Assembly: GCA_003452695.1 (NCBI GenBank)
Contig: DMNP01000334.1
Coordinates: 1 to 6,004, forward strand
DNA from: Eggerthellaceae bacterium
Lineage (GTDB): Bacteria > Actinomycetota > Coriobacteriia > Coriobacteriales > Eggerthellaceae
Direction: 5' to 3'
DNA: 6,004 bases
How positions within the stretch are numbered: the first letter of the stretch is position 1; the number at the start of each line of letters is the position of its first letter. Both the position numbers and the translations under genes were made by a program. This document shows, in pieces, positions 1 through 5,453 of the stretch. Below the pieces are notes generated by a model. The model saw nothing but the letters and a program-made list of their open reading frames with translations. It did no database searches and had not been told where the DNA came from.

Positions 1-1
1 T

Positions 2-274
2 GCGACGGGCCAGGCGCGCGGAGCCGCGCTCGTGGCATGCGCGAATGCGGGGTTGGAGGTGGGGGAGTTCTCTCCCAAGCAGATAAAGCTGGCGGTCGTT
101 GGCGCAGGCGGCGCCGAAAAGGCGCAAGTGCAGTACATGGTGAAGCAGCTGTTGTCGCTGGATGCGGAACCGCGGCCGGACCATGCGGCAGATGCGCTTG
201 CTGCAGCCATCTGCTATACGACTCATCAGGGCTTCGAGGGAAAGCTGGGCAAACGAAAGGCGGCAAGTGCATGA
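2..274 (+). CDS. ruvC: Crossover junction endodeoxyribonuclease RuvC, 3' end only
   Basis: This is the C-terminal part (about 90 residues) of RuvC, the dimeric Mg-dependent nuclease that cuts Holliday junctions symmetrically after RuvAB branch migration. The start codon and the first two catalytic acids (family D7 and E66-70) lie upstream of the window. The visible part has the family segments GQARG (11-25), FSPKQIK (from 68), the KAQVQYMV helix (119-142) and the C-terminal acidic motif HAADALA (182-202). In that motif the residue matching E. coli D138 is His (codon 182-184), and the D141 equivalent is the Asp at 191-193. His at this position is also found in Thermus RuvC, so it does not indicate an inactive enzyme. 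The stop codon overlaps the ruvA start in an ATGA, which points to coupled translation. Identification is firm; the gene is truncated only by the window edge. Confidence 0.95.
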   Translation, partial: ATGQARGAALVACANAGLEVGEFSPKQIKLAVVGAGGAEKAQVQYMVKQLLSLDAEPRPDHAADALAAAICYTTHQGFEGKLGKRKAASA

Positions 275-855
275 TTGCCTTCTTGGACGGAACGGTGGCG
301 GGCAAGACGGTTGCGAGCGCGTTCGTGAACGTTGGCGGCGTGGGATTCGAGGTGGGCATGTCCCAGGCCAGCTTGTCGAAGCTGCCTGCGACCGGCGAGC
401 ACGTGGTCGTGCACACCCACCTTCAGGTGCGCGACGATGGCATGTCGCTGTTCGGTTTCCTGAACGCCGAGGAAAAGGCTTTGTTCGAAAAGCTGATAAC
501 TGTCAGCGGCGTCGGGCCGAAGGTGGCGCTTGCGGCGTTGTCGTCCTATGCGCCGGCGCAGCTTGCCGACCTTATAGCGGCTCAGGACGTTGCCGCCGTG
601 CAGCGTATCCCCGGCATAGGCAAGAAGACGGCGTCGCGTATCATCCTCGAGCTGAAGGGGTCGCTGGACGCGGGCATTGGCGGGCTGTTCGCGCAGGAGC
701 AGCAGGCGTCCAGCCAGGCGGTGGACGGCGCGAAGGAGGCCCTGCTTTCCATGGGCTTCACGACCGGAGAGATAGACCTTGCCCTGAAGGGCGCGCCCGA
801 CGGCGCGGGGGAGAGCGCGCTGCTACAATATGCGCTGAAGAAACTCGGTAGCTAG
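271..855 (+). CDS. ruvA: Holliday junction DNA helicase subunit RuvA
   Basis: RuvA forms the tetrameric shell that binds a four-way junction and loads two RuvB motors. The protein is 194 residues, normal for the family. Domain I (about 1-64) starts MIAFLDGTV and carries the acidic pin as R54-D55-D56, against RED in E. coli. Domain II (about 65-130) has two helix-hairpin-helix motifs, SGVGPK (79-84) and IPGIGKKTA (113-121), which contact the DNA backbone. A linker rich in Gln and Ala (about 140-150) leads to domain III (about 151-194), which contacts RuvB and ends YALKKLGS. The ATG at 271 is chosen because the protein then begins exactly like the family and overlaps the ruvC stop by four bases. 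GAAAGG about 10 bases upstream is the probable ribosome site. The reading frame is open further upstream, but that stretch is the ruvC coding region read out of frame. Confidence 0.97.
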   Translation: MIAFLDGTVAGKTVASAFVNVGGVGFEVGMSQASLSKLPATGEHVVVHTHLQVRDDGMSLFGFLNAEEKALFEKLITVSGVGPKVALAALSSYAPAQLADLIAAQDVAAVQRIPGIGKKTASRIILELKGSLDAGIGGLFAQEQQASSQAVDGAKEALLSMGFTTGEIDLALKGAPDGAGESALLQYALKKLGS

Positions 856-887
856 GCAGCCGTCGCTGCGGATACGGATACGTAACT

Positions 888-1982
888 ATGGCAGGAATCG
901 AAATCGAAGGCCTGGTGTTCGATGCCGGCGCACAGGCGCATGGGTCCCTTGCAGAGCCGGGCAGCGCAACTGCCGAGCCACGGGCGCGCGCGATGTCGGC
1001 GGACTTGCAGGAAGAGGACCTGGCAATCGACCGCAGCCTGCGCCCGAAATACCTGAAGGACTACCTGGGCCAGGAAAAGGTGAAGGAATCGCTGGCCATT
1101 ATGATAGAGGCGGCGCAAGCGCGCGGCGACACGGCGGACCACATCTTGTTCAGCGGTCCCCCGGGCCTCGGCAAGACCACGCTGGCGACCGTCGTGGCAA
1201 ACGAGCTGGGCGCGAACATAAAGACCACGAGCGGCCCGGCCATCGAGCGCACGGGCGATCTGGCGGCGATACTCACCAACTTGGAAGAGGGCGATGTCCT
1301 GTTCATCGATGAGATACACCGCATGAACCGCATGGTCGAAGAAGTGCTGTACCCAGCGTTGGAGGACTTCGCGCTGGATATCGTGGTGGGCAAGGGCCCC
1401 GCGGCGCGGTCGATTCGCCTGGACTTGCCCCGGTTCACGCTTATAGGCGCCACGACGCGCACCGGGCTGCTAACGGGCCCCTTGCGCGACCGCTTCGGTA
1501 TTGCGTTTCGATTGCAGTACTACACGCCCGAAGAGCTGGGCGCAATCGTTCTGCGCTCGGCCTCCATCTTGGATGTGGACATACAGGAGGACGGTGCACT
1601 GGAGATAGCCCGCCGCAGCCGCGGAACTCCGCGCCTGGCCAACCGCTTGCTGAAGCGCGTGCGCGACTGGGCGCAAGTGCGTGGCGACGGCGTTATCACC
1701 GAAGACGTGGCCGCGCAGGCCCTGTGCTTCTTCGAGGTGGATTCGCTCGGGTTGGACGCCATGGACAACCGCATCTTGGAAATTCTTGCAGTGCAGTTCG
1801 CGGGCCGTCCCGTGGGGTTGACCACGCTGGCAAGCGCTCTTTCCGAAGAGCCCGACACCATCGAGGACGTGTACGAGCCGTATCTGATGCAGCAGGGGCT
1901 GATGATCCGCACGCCGAAGGGCCGGCAGGCCACGGCGCGCACCTACGAGCACATCGGCATGGTCGCCCCGGAAGGGATATAA
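888..1982 (+). CDS. ruvB: Holliday junction branch migration ATPase RuvB
   Basis: RuvB is the AAA+ hexameric motor that pulls DNA through the RuvA-held junction. The protein is 364 residues. It shows Walker A GPPGLGKT (90-97), Walker B LFIDEIH (138-144), sensor 1 GATTRTG (187-193), the PLRDRFG arginine-finger region (198-204), sensor 2 RGTPRLANR (245-253), and a C-terminal winged-helix domain (about 290-360) for DNA binding. All key residues are intact. The Walker A lysine is K96 against K68 in E. coli RuvB, so there are about 28 extra N-terminal residues. An internal ATG at 993 would give a 329-residue protein of ordinary size. I kept 888 because the extension has coding-like third positions; neither start has a convincing Shine-Dalgarno. 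The 32-base gap after ruvA contains a small GCAGC/GCTGC stem (856-869) and a doubled GATACG (871-882) but no clear promoter, so ruvA and ruvB are probably one transcript. Confidence 0.96.
   Translation: MAGIEIEGLVFDAGAQAHGSLAEPGSATAEPRARAMSADLQEEDLAIDRSLRPKYLKDYLGQEKVKESLAIMIEAAQARGDTADHILFSGPPGLGKTTLATVVANELGANIKTTSGPAIERTGDLAAILTNLEEGDVLFIDEIHRMNRMVEEVLYPALEDFALDIVVGKGPAARSIRLDLPRFTLIGATTRTGLLTGPLRDRFGIAFRLQYYTPEELGAIVLRSASILDVDIQEDGALEIARRSRGTPRLANRLLKRVRDWAQVRGDGVITEDVAAQALCFFEVDSLGLDAMDNRILEILAVQFAGRPVGLTTLASALSEEPDTIEDVYEPYLMQQGLMIRTPKGRQATARTYEHIGMVAPEGI
1970..1977 (+). promoter_or_regulatory. Ribosome binding site inside the end of ruvB
   Basis: GGAAGGGA lies within the last codons of ruvB, six bases before the GTG at 1984. 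It is the main reason for accepting this GTG as the start of the next gene and indicates translation coupled to ruvB. Confidence 0.75.
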
Positions 1983-1983
1983 G

Positions 1984-2601
1984 GTGCTGGAGCAGGATTA
2001 CCTCGTGCGGCTGCTGCTGCAGTTCTTTCAGGCGATGAACCGTGCGGCGGAACGTGCCGAGAACAAAGAGCATCCCGATCCGCAATCGGCGGTGGACATG
2101 CTCGACATTGCCATCGGCGAGGCCACCGACATGGACGGCGCAGCCTTGCTTTCGCTGTCGCCGGAATCGATTGCCCAGGTTATGAAGGTTACCGACGTCG
2201 ATCCGAACGTCACGCAGTTCGTCGCGCGCAGCATGCTGCTGCAATCGGTGTATCTGGCCGAGGCGCATCAGGGCGGATTGGCTGCCGTTCGAGCCGCGCA
2301 GGCGCGCGCCATCGCCGACGAATACGGCTTCGACCTGCCCGAAGACCCTTCCGATTTCGAAGCGATTACCGAAGGCCTGGAAGAAGCGGCCGCAGAAGGA
2401 GGGTTCTTCGAGAGCTCCGTTGCGTACGAAGAACAAATCGGGCAGCTCGAAACGATTCAGGGGCAGTTGCTCGGCGGTGCCGTGGTGGTCCCGCCAGTGG
2501 AAGAGGAAATTCCCTATTGGATGCAGGGCGGTTCGGTGCTCGATGAAGATGATGATGCCGTGCATGGTTTCGGGGCGTTCATCGATGAAGAAGAGTTCTA
2601 A
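1984..2601 (+). CDS. Acidic protein of unknown function, coupled to ruvB
   Basis: I do not recognise a function. The GTG start sits one base after the ruvB stop with a good ribosome site, so the gene belongs to the ruv operon here. The product is 205 residues and soluble-looking, with no signal peptide or membrane segment. Residues 1-28 (MLEQDYLVRLLLQFFQAMNR...) form an amphipathic helix whose opening resembles the short Firmicutes family DUF6483, which also starts with an xEQDY-xxR-like helix; this is from memory and unverified. Residues 34-115 are Ala/Leu-rich helical sequence, perhaps TPR-like helical pairs, with no clear repeat consensus. From about 117 the chain is very acidic and less regular, and it ends DEDDDAVHGFGAFIDEEEF. 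No catalytic motif is visible. Base composition and codon use match the neighbours, so recent transfer is not indicated. A role with RuvAB is only a guess from position. Confidence 0.85.
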   Translation: MLEQDYLVRLLLQFFQAMNRAAERAENKEHPDPQSAVDMLDIAIGEATDMDGAALLSLSPESIAQVMKVTDVDPNVTQFVARSMLLQSVYLAEAHQGGLAAVRAAQARAIADEYGFDLPEDPSDFEAITEGLEEAAAEGGFFESSVAYEEQIGQLETIQGQLLGGAVVVPPVEEEIPYWMQGGSVLDEDDDAVHGFGAFIDEEEF

Positions 2602-2604
2602 ATA

Positions 2605-2624
2605 ATCGATAGCTGGTTATCGAT
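2605..2624. repeat. Perfect inverted repeat after the ruv operon
   Basis: ATCGATA (2605-2611) and TATCGAT (2618-2624) are perfect inverted copies around a 6-base spacer, starting four bases after the stop codon. There is no T run, and the arms are AT-rich, so it would be a poor terminator. A dimeric repressor site for the downstream cold-shock promoter fits better. Function is inferred only. Confidence 0.6.
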
Positions 2625-2639
2625 GTGCTTGGCAACCAC

Positions 2640-2655
2640 ATCTTTGCGGCAAGAT
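2640..2655. repeat. Short inverted repeat just before the -35 box
   Basis: ATCTT (2640-2644) and AAGAT (2651-2655) flank a 6-base spacer. The core can also be read as TTGC-G-GCAA (2644-2652). It ends four bases before the TTGACA element, a plausible place for a regulator or a curved upstream element. The arms are short, so chance is quite possible. Confidence 0.35.
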
Positions 2656-2659
2656 AAAA

Positions 2660-2688
2660 TTGACATTATTCACAAATTGTAGAACATT
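2660..2688 (+). promoter_or_regulatory. Probable promoter of the cold-shock gene
   Basis: A perfect TTGACA (2660-2665) lies in an AT-rich island within otherwise GC-rich sequence. With a 17-base spacer the -10 is AACATT (2683-2688), only three matches to TATAAT. TATAGT (2706-2711) is a better -10 box but has no -35 at the right distance. Depending on which is used, the untranslated leader is about 90 to 115 bases. The -35 is clear; the -10 is not. Confidence 0.45.
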
Positions 2689-2716
2689 TTCTCATGGTTA
2701 TGTCGTATAGTCGGGA

Positions 2717-2741
2717 GCATGCTCTTAAAGAGAGAGCGTGC
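2717..2741 (+). promoter_or_regulatory. Leader hairpin in the cold-shock mRNA
   Basis: GCATGCTCT (2717-2725) pairs with AGAGCGTGC (2733-2741) over nine base pairs, including one G-U, around a 7-base loop. It overlaps the palindrome GAGCATGCTC (2715-2724), which could act in DNA or form a competing structure. Long folded leaders are known for cspA-type mRNAs in other bacteria; a regulatory role here is inferred. Confidence 0.5.
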
Positions 2742-2767
2742 GCCGTACGCCGCGGCGCCAGCATAGC

Positions 2768-2790
2768 CCCCGCACGAAAAGCTTGCGGGG
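2768..2790 (+). promoter_or_regulatory. GC-rich hairpin directly before the cold-shock ribosome site
   Basis: CCCCGCA (2768-2774) pairs with TGCGGGG (2784-2790) around a 9-base A-rich loop. It ends three bases before the ribosome site GGAAGAGGG (2794-2802), which stands seven bases ahead of the ATG. The placement leaves the ribosome site in an open stretch next to the stem, and could influence access to it. Confidence 0.55.
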
Positions 2791-2809
2791 AAAGGAAGAG
2801 GGATTGCAT

Positions 2810-3013
2810 ATGGCGCAAGGTACAGTGAAATGGTTCAACCCGGAGAAGGGCTATGGTTTCATATCCCAAGAGGGCGGCGAGGATCTGTTCGTGCACTGGA
2901 GTGAAATCCAGATGGACGGCTATAAGACTCTCGACGAGGGCGTTGCCGTCGAATTCGAGGTGACGCAGGGCGACAACGGCAAGCTGCAGGCGAGCAACGT
3001 CGTTAAACTGTAG
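2810..3013 (+). CDS. Cold-shock domain protein (CspA family)
   Basis: This 67-residue protein is one complete cold-shock domain, a five-stranded beta barrel that binds single-stranded RNA and DNA in the cytoplasm and keeps mRNA unfolded. It begins [21 protein letters not shown]1 is KGYGFI (13-18) and RNP2 is LFVHW (26-30), with the aromatic binding residues W8, F17, F27 and H29 present. The residue after the RNP2 histidine is Trp, where many family members have Phe, a conservative aromatic change. The ATG at 2810 is set by the family start and a good upstream ribosome site. The gene has its own leader and a downstream hairpin, so it is probably monocistronic. Whether it responds to cold, growth phase or neither cannot be told from sequence, so no paralogue letter is given. 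Confidence 0.95.
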   Translation: MAQGTVKWFNPEKGYGFISQEGGEDLFVHWSEIQMDGYKTLDEGVAVEFEVTQGDNGKLQASNVVKL

Positions 3014-3024
3014 CTGCAAGTGCG

Positions 3025-3057
3025 TTTTTTGTCGCTTGGCGGCTCGGCTAGGAGCCG
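3025..3057 (+). terminator. T run and small hairpin after the cold-shock gene
   Basis: A run of six T (3025-3030) follows the stop codon by eleven bases but has only a weak possible stem before it. It is followed by a perfect 6-bp stem, CGGCTC (3040-3045) with GAGCCG (3052-3057), around six bases. Neither is a standard terminator alone; they may add to the larger hairpin just downstream. Confidence 0.3.
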
Positions 3058-3061
3058 TATA

Positions 3062-3096
3062 ACGGGGGCCGGATGCATCGCGCATTCGGCCCCCGT
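3062..3096 (+). terminator. Strong hairpin, probable terminator of the cold-shock gene
   Basis: The arms 3062-3076 and 3082-3096 pair over 15 bases, with one G-U (3072 with 3086) and a 5-base loop. The core is GGGGGCC against GGCCCCC. The bases after it (GTGTGTAATC...) are not a real T run, so it is not a textbook rho-independent terminator. Its stability and its place between a complete gene and the next promoter still support termination or mRNA 3'-end protection. Confidence 0.65.
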
Positions 3097-3137
3097 GTGT
3101 AATCAATATTTAACACGAGCTATTTAGATGGAAATAC

Positions 3138-3143
3138 TATAAT
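3138..3143 (+). promoter_or_regulatory. -10 box of the probable glmM promoter
   Basis: A perfect TATAAT lies 59 bases before the glmM start in an AT-rich stretch following the upstream hairpin. At 16-18 bases upstream I see no good -35 (ACGAGC or a shifted neighbour). TTTAAC (3109-3114) is too far away at 23 bases. Initiation may need an activator or rely on the -10 region alone. Confidence 0.55.
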
Positions 3144-3202
3144 TTGAACGTTATGCAGGATGGGCTTCACGTTCATCGCCGTGTTAGCGAGAAAGGCATC
3201 CA

Positions 3203-4543
3203 ATGGCTCGTATGTTTGGAACCGACGGCGTTCGCGGCGTCGCCAATATCGATTTGACGTGCCCCCTTTCGTTTCGGCTCGGCCAAGCGGCCGTGCGTTT
3301 TCAGGGGCCCCGCATCCTTGTGGGAAGGGACACGCGCCTTTCCGGGGATATGCTTGAGGCCGCCGTGTGCAGCGGCATCATGAGCATGCGCGGCACCGCC
3401 TTGGTTGCAGGCGTAATTCCAACGCCTGCAATAGCGCTTCTGGTGAAGCAGCTCGGATGCGACGGCGGCGTCGTCATCAGCGCAAGCCACAACCCTCCCG
3501 AGTACAACGGCATAAAGCTGTTCGATGGGCAGGGCTTCAAGTTGCCCGATGAAGTGGAAGACCGGATTCAAGAGGCAATAGAGTCCGGTACGCTGGACGA
3601 GCAGCGTCCAGCGGGCGATGCGGTCGGAACTATCCAGGACGTGCCCGATGCGGTGGACCGCTACGTGAACCACGCTGTGGAATCCGTGCGCAGCCAGGGC
3701 ATCGACTTGTCGGGCATGAAGATTGCCCTCGACTGCGGCCATGGCGCCAGCTGCGTTTCCAGCTTGCGCGCCCTGAAGGCCCTTGGCGCAGACGTGCAGG
3801 CCATCAACGACGACTTCACCGGCCTGGACATCAACGTTCAGTGCGGTTCGACCAACCTAGACCCGCTGAAGCGATTCGTGTCGGAGATCGGCGCCGACGC
3901 GGGCATAGCCCACGATGGCGATGCGGATCGCGTGATGCTCGTGGACAGCCAGGGCAACGAGATAGACGGCGACATGATGGAAGCCGTGCTGGCCATGGAC
4001 ATGAAGGAGCGTGGTTGCCTGCCGCACGACACGGCGGTTTCCACGGTCATGTGCAACTTGGGTTTTGTGCGCTGCATGGAGGAACAGGGCATTCAGGTAG
4101 TGCAGACCAAGGTGGGCGACCGGTATGTGCTGGAAGAGATGCGCGACAAGGGCTATGCCATAGGCGGCGAGCAGAGCGGGCACCTTATCCTTTTGGACTA
4201 TAATTCCACCGGAGACGGCCTGATGACCGCCGTGCAGTTCTTGGCCGCGGTACGTCGCAGTGGCAAGACCGCAGACGATGCGGCGAAGGTGTTCAGGCGC
4301 TATCCTCAAGAGCTTATTAACGTGCGCGTCTCCGACAAGGAGGCCGTATTCGAAAGCGAAGCCGTGAAGGCCGCTGAGCAGGCAGCGCGCGAGGCCATGG
4401 GCAAGAGCGGCCGTGTGCTGTTGCGCCCAAGCGGAACCGAACCGGTCGTTCGCGTGATGGTGGAGGCGGCAAGCGACGAAGATGCCAAGCGCCATTGCAA
4501 GGCCATTGCCGATGTGGTGGCTGCGGAGCTGGGCATAGACTAG
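3203..4543 (+). CDS. glmM: Phosphoglucosamine mutase GlmM
   Basis: GlmM converts glucosamine-6-phosphate to glucosamine-1-phosphate, the step after GlmS on the way to UDP-GlcNAc, and so to peptidoglycan. The protein is 446 residues, the usual length. It carries the alpha-D-phosphohexomutase motifs in order: the N-terminal FGTDGVRG (5-12); the active-site loop ISASHNP (92-98) with phosphoserine S95; the metal loop DGDADR (238-243); the sugar-specificity loop GGEQSGH (321-327); and the C-terminal phosphate-binding loop RPSGTEP (408-414). FGTDGVRG and the EQSGH form identify GlmM rather than a phosphomannomutase or phosphoglucomutase. The ATG at 3203 gives the standard MA-x-MFGTDG start, with GAGAAAGG a few bases upstream. 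It has its own TATAAT box and is followed after 104 bases by nagB with no T-tailed terminator between, so the two may share a transcript. Confidence 0.97.
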   Translation: MARMFGTDGVRGVANIDLTCPLSFRLGQAAVRFQGPRILVGRDTRLSGDMLEAAVCSGIMSMRGTALVAGVIPTPAIALLVKQLGCDGGVVISASHNPPEYNGIKLFDGQGFKLPDEVEDRIQEAIESGTLDEQRPAGDAVGTIQDVPDAVDRYVNHAVESVRSQGIDLSGMKIALDCGHGASCVSSLRALKALGADVQAINDDFTGLDINVQCGSTNLDPLKRFVSEIGADAGIAHDGDADRVMLVDSQGNEIDGDMMEAVLAMDMKERGCLPHDTAVSTVMCNLGFVRCMEEQGIQVVQTKVGDRYVLEEMRDKGYAIGGEQSGHLILLDYNSTGDGLMTAVQFLAAVRRSGKTADDAAKVFRRYPQELINVRVSDKEAVFESEAVKAAEQAAREAMGKSGRVLLRPSGTEPVVRVMVEAASDEDAKRHCKAIADVVAAELGID

Positions 4544-4555
4544 GCAAAGTCAGGA

Positions 4556-4571
4556 GCGCCTGAGCTGGCGC
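4556..4571 (+). repeat. Small hairpin between glmM and nagB
   Basis: GCGCC (4556-4560) and GGCGC (4567-4571) form a 5-bp GC stem with a 6-base loop, without a T tail. A second GGCGCC at 4596-4601 could pair with the right arm instead. The rest of the 104-base gap shows no clear promoter. Confidence 0.4.
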
Positions 4572-4638
4572 AAATTGGGAAGCATGCGGGCGGTTGGCGC
4601 CTCGGGGCATATCGGCCCGTACGGCCACGAGCAGAGAT

Positions 4639-4643
4639 AGGAG
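4639..4643 (+). promoter_or_regulatory. Ribosome binding site of nagB
   Basis: AGGAG lies four bases before the ATG at 4648. It decides the start against an in-frame ATG at 4594, which would add 18 residues unlike the NagB N terminus. Confidence 0.75.
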
Positions 4644-4647
4644 CAAC

Positions 4648-5373
4648 ATGCAGATTATCATCGACACACCGGAAGGCATCGCGAAGCAGGCGGCTGCCAT
4701 CTACAAGGAAATCCTAGGCGCCAAGCCCAATGCGGTGCTCGGTTTCGCCACCGGTTCGACCCCGCTCGACCTGTATGCCGAGCTTATAAGGAATTACGAG
4801 GCAGGCGAGATAAGCTTCAAGGACGTGACCACGTTCAATCTGGACGAATACGTGGGATTGGAACCCACGCACGACCAGAGCTACCGCTATTTCATGGACA
4901 CCAACTTGTTCAACCACATCGATTTGGATCCCGCGCGCGTGCACATTCCCAGCGGCATCGACACGTCAGAGGATGCATTGGCAGGCTATGATCAGGCAAT
5001 TGCCGAAGCGGGTGGCGTCGACATGCAGCTGCTCGGCATCGGCTGCAACGGGCACATCGGCTTCAACGAGCCGGGCACCCCGTTGGAAAGCCTGACGCAC
5101 GTCGTGGAGCTGACTCAGAACACCCGCGAGGTGAACGCACGTTTCTTCGATAGCTTGGATGATGTGCCGACGCATGCCGCCACTATGGGCATAAAGACGG
5201 TGATGAACGCGCGCAAGTTGCTGCTGATCGCCCTGGGCGAATCGAAGGCCGATGCCGTGAGGGCAACGGTGGAGGGGCCGGTAACGTCTGCGTGCCCTGC
5301 AAGCGTGCTGCAGCTGCATCCGGATGCCGTCGTCTTCTGCGATGAAGGGGCTGCCAGCAAGCTTTCGCTGTAA
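4648..5373 (+). CDS. nagB: Glucosamine-6-phosphate deaminase NagB
   Basis: NagB isomerises and deaminates glucosamine-6-phosphate to fructose-6-phosphate and ammonia, feeding amino sugars into glycolysis. The protein is 241 residues, the short form as in Bacillus subtilis, against 266 in E. coli. Visible landmarks are the phosphate loop GFATGSTP (32-39), the general-base motif FNLDEYVGL with D66 (E. coli D72), the signature LGIGCNGHIGFNEPG (129-143) with H136 and E141 (E. coli H143 and E148), R165 in NARFF (E. coli R172) and K200 (E. coli K208). The position of E. coli D141 is N134, a change I recall as usual in short NagB proteins, so activity is expected. The shorter chain makes the E. coli type of allosteric control by GlcNAc-6-P unlikely. 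It follows glmM, whose product competes for the same substrate, and is closed by a hairpin terminator. Confidence 0.95.
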   Translation: MQIIIDTPEGIAKQAAAIYKEILGAKPNAVLGFATGSTPLDLYAELIRNYEAGEISFKDVTTFNLDEYVGLEPTHDQSYRYFMDTNLFNHIDLDPARVHIPSGIDTSEDALAGYDQAIAEAGGVDMQLLGIGCNGHIGFNEPGTPLESLTHVVELTQNTREVNARFFDSLDDVPTHAATMGIKTVMNARKLLLIALGESKADAVRATVEGPVTSACPASVLQLHPDAVVFCDEGAASKLSL

Positions 5374-5394
5374 GGCAACGGAATAAACCGACAC

Positions 5395-5429
5395 GCGCCG
5401 CGCGCCTGTGGCGTGCGGCGCTCCATTTT
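5395..5429 (+). terminator. Rho-independent terminator after nagB
   Basis: The arms 5395-5406 and 5410-5421 pair over 12 bases (core GCGCCGC with GCGGCGC) with one G-U and a 3-base loop, followed by TCCATTTT. The T run is short, but the stem is very stable and sits 21 bases after the nagB stop. It may only partly separate nagB from the next gene, because I see no clear promoter in the 24 bases that remain before the next ATG. Confidence 0.65.
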
Positions 5430-5442
5430 CCCGAACGATTGC

Positions 5443-5449
5443 GAGGAGG
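5443..5449 (+). promoter_or_regulatory. Strong ribosome binding site of the acyltransferase gene
   Basis: GAGGAGG, close to full complementarity with the 16S tail, lies four bases before the ATG at 5454. It fixes that start and suggests efficient translation. Confidence 0.8.
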
Positions 5450-5453
5450 CTCC

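Noticed and set aside
37..270. Upstream extension of the ruvA frame to an ATG at 37
   Set aside because: This stretch is the ruvC coding region in another frame; the family N terminus begins exactly at 271.
162..851. 229-codon open frame overlapping ruvC and ruvA
   Set aside because: Arg-rich translation with no family resemblance; it is the +1 shadow of GC-rich coding sequence.
856..887. Terminator or promoter between ruvA and ruvB
   Set aside because: The 5-bp stem at 856-869 has no T run, and no -10 or -35 elements are visible in 32 bases.
1696..2565. 289-codon open frame on the minus strand
   Set aside because: It lies antisense to the end of ruvB and the next gene, is rich in Arg, His and Pro without domain features, and has no separate promoter or ribosome site evidence.
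2738..2809. N-terminal extension of the cold-shock protein
   Set aside because: It would translate the folded leader and ribosome site; the 67-residue form is the standard family length.
4594..4647. Longer NagB from the ATG at 4594
   Set aside because: The added residues do not resemble NagB, and AGGAG sits directly before the ATG at 4648.
4544..4647. Possible glmS-type ribozyme or riboswitch before nagB
   Set aside because: The gap is only 104 bases and I see no recognisable conserved core; only short GC stems are visible.
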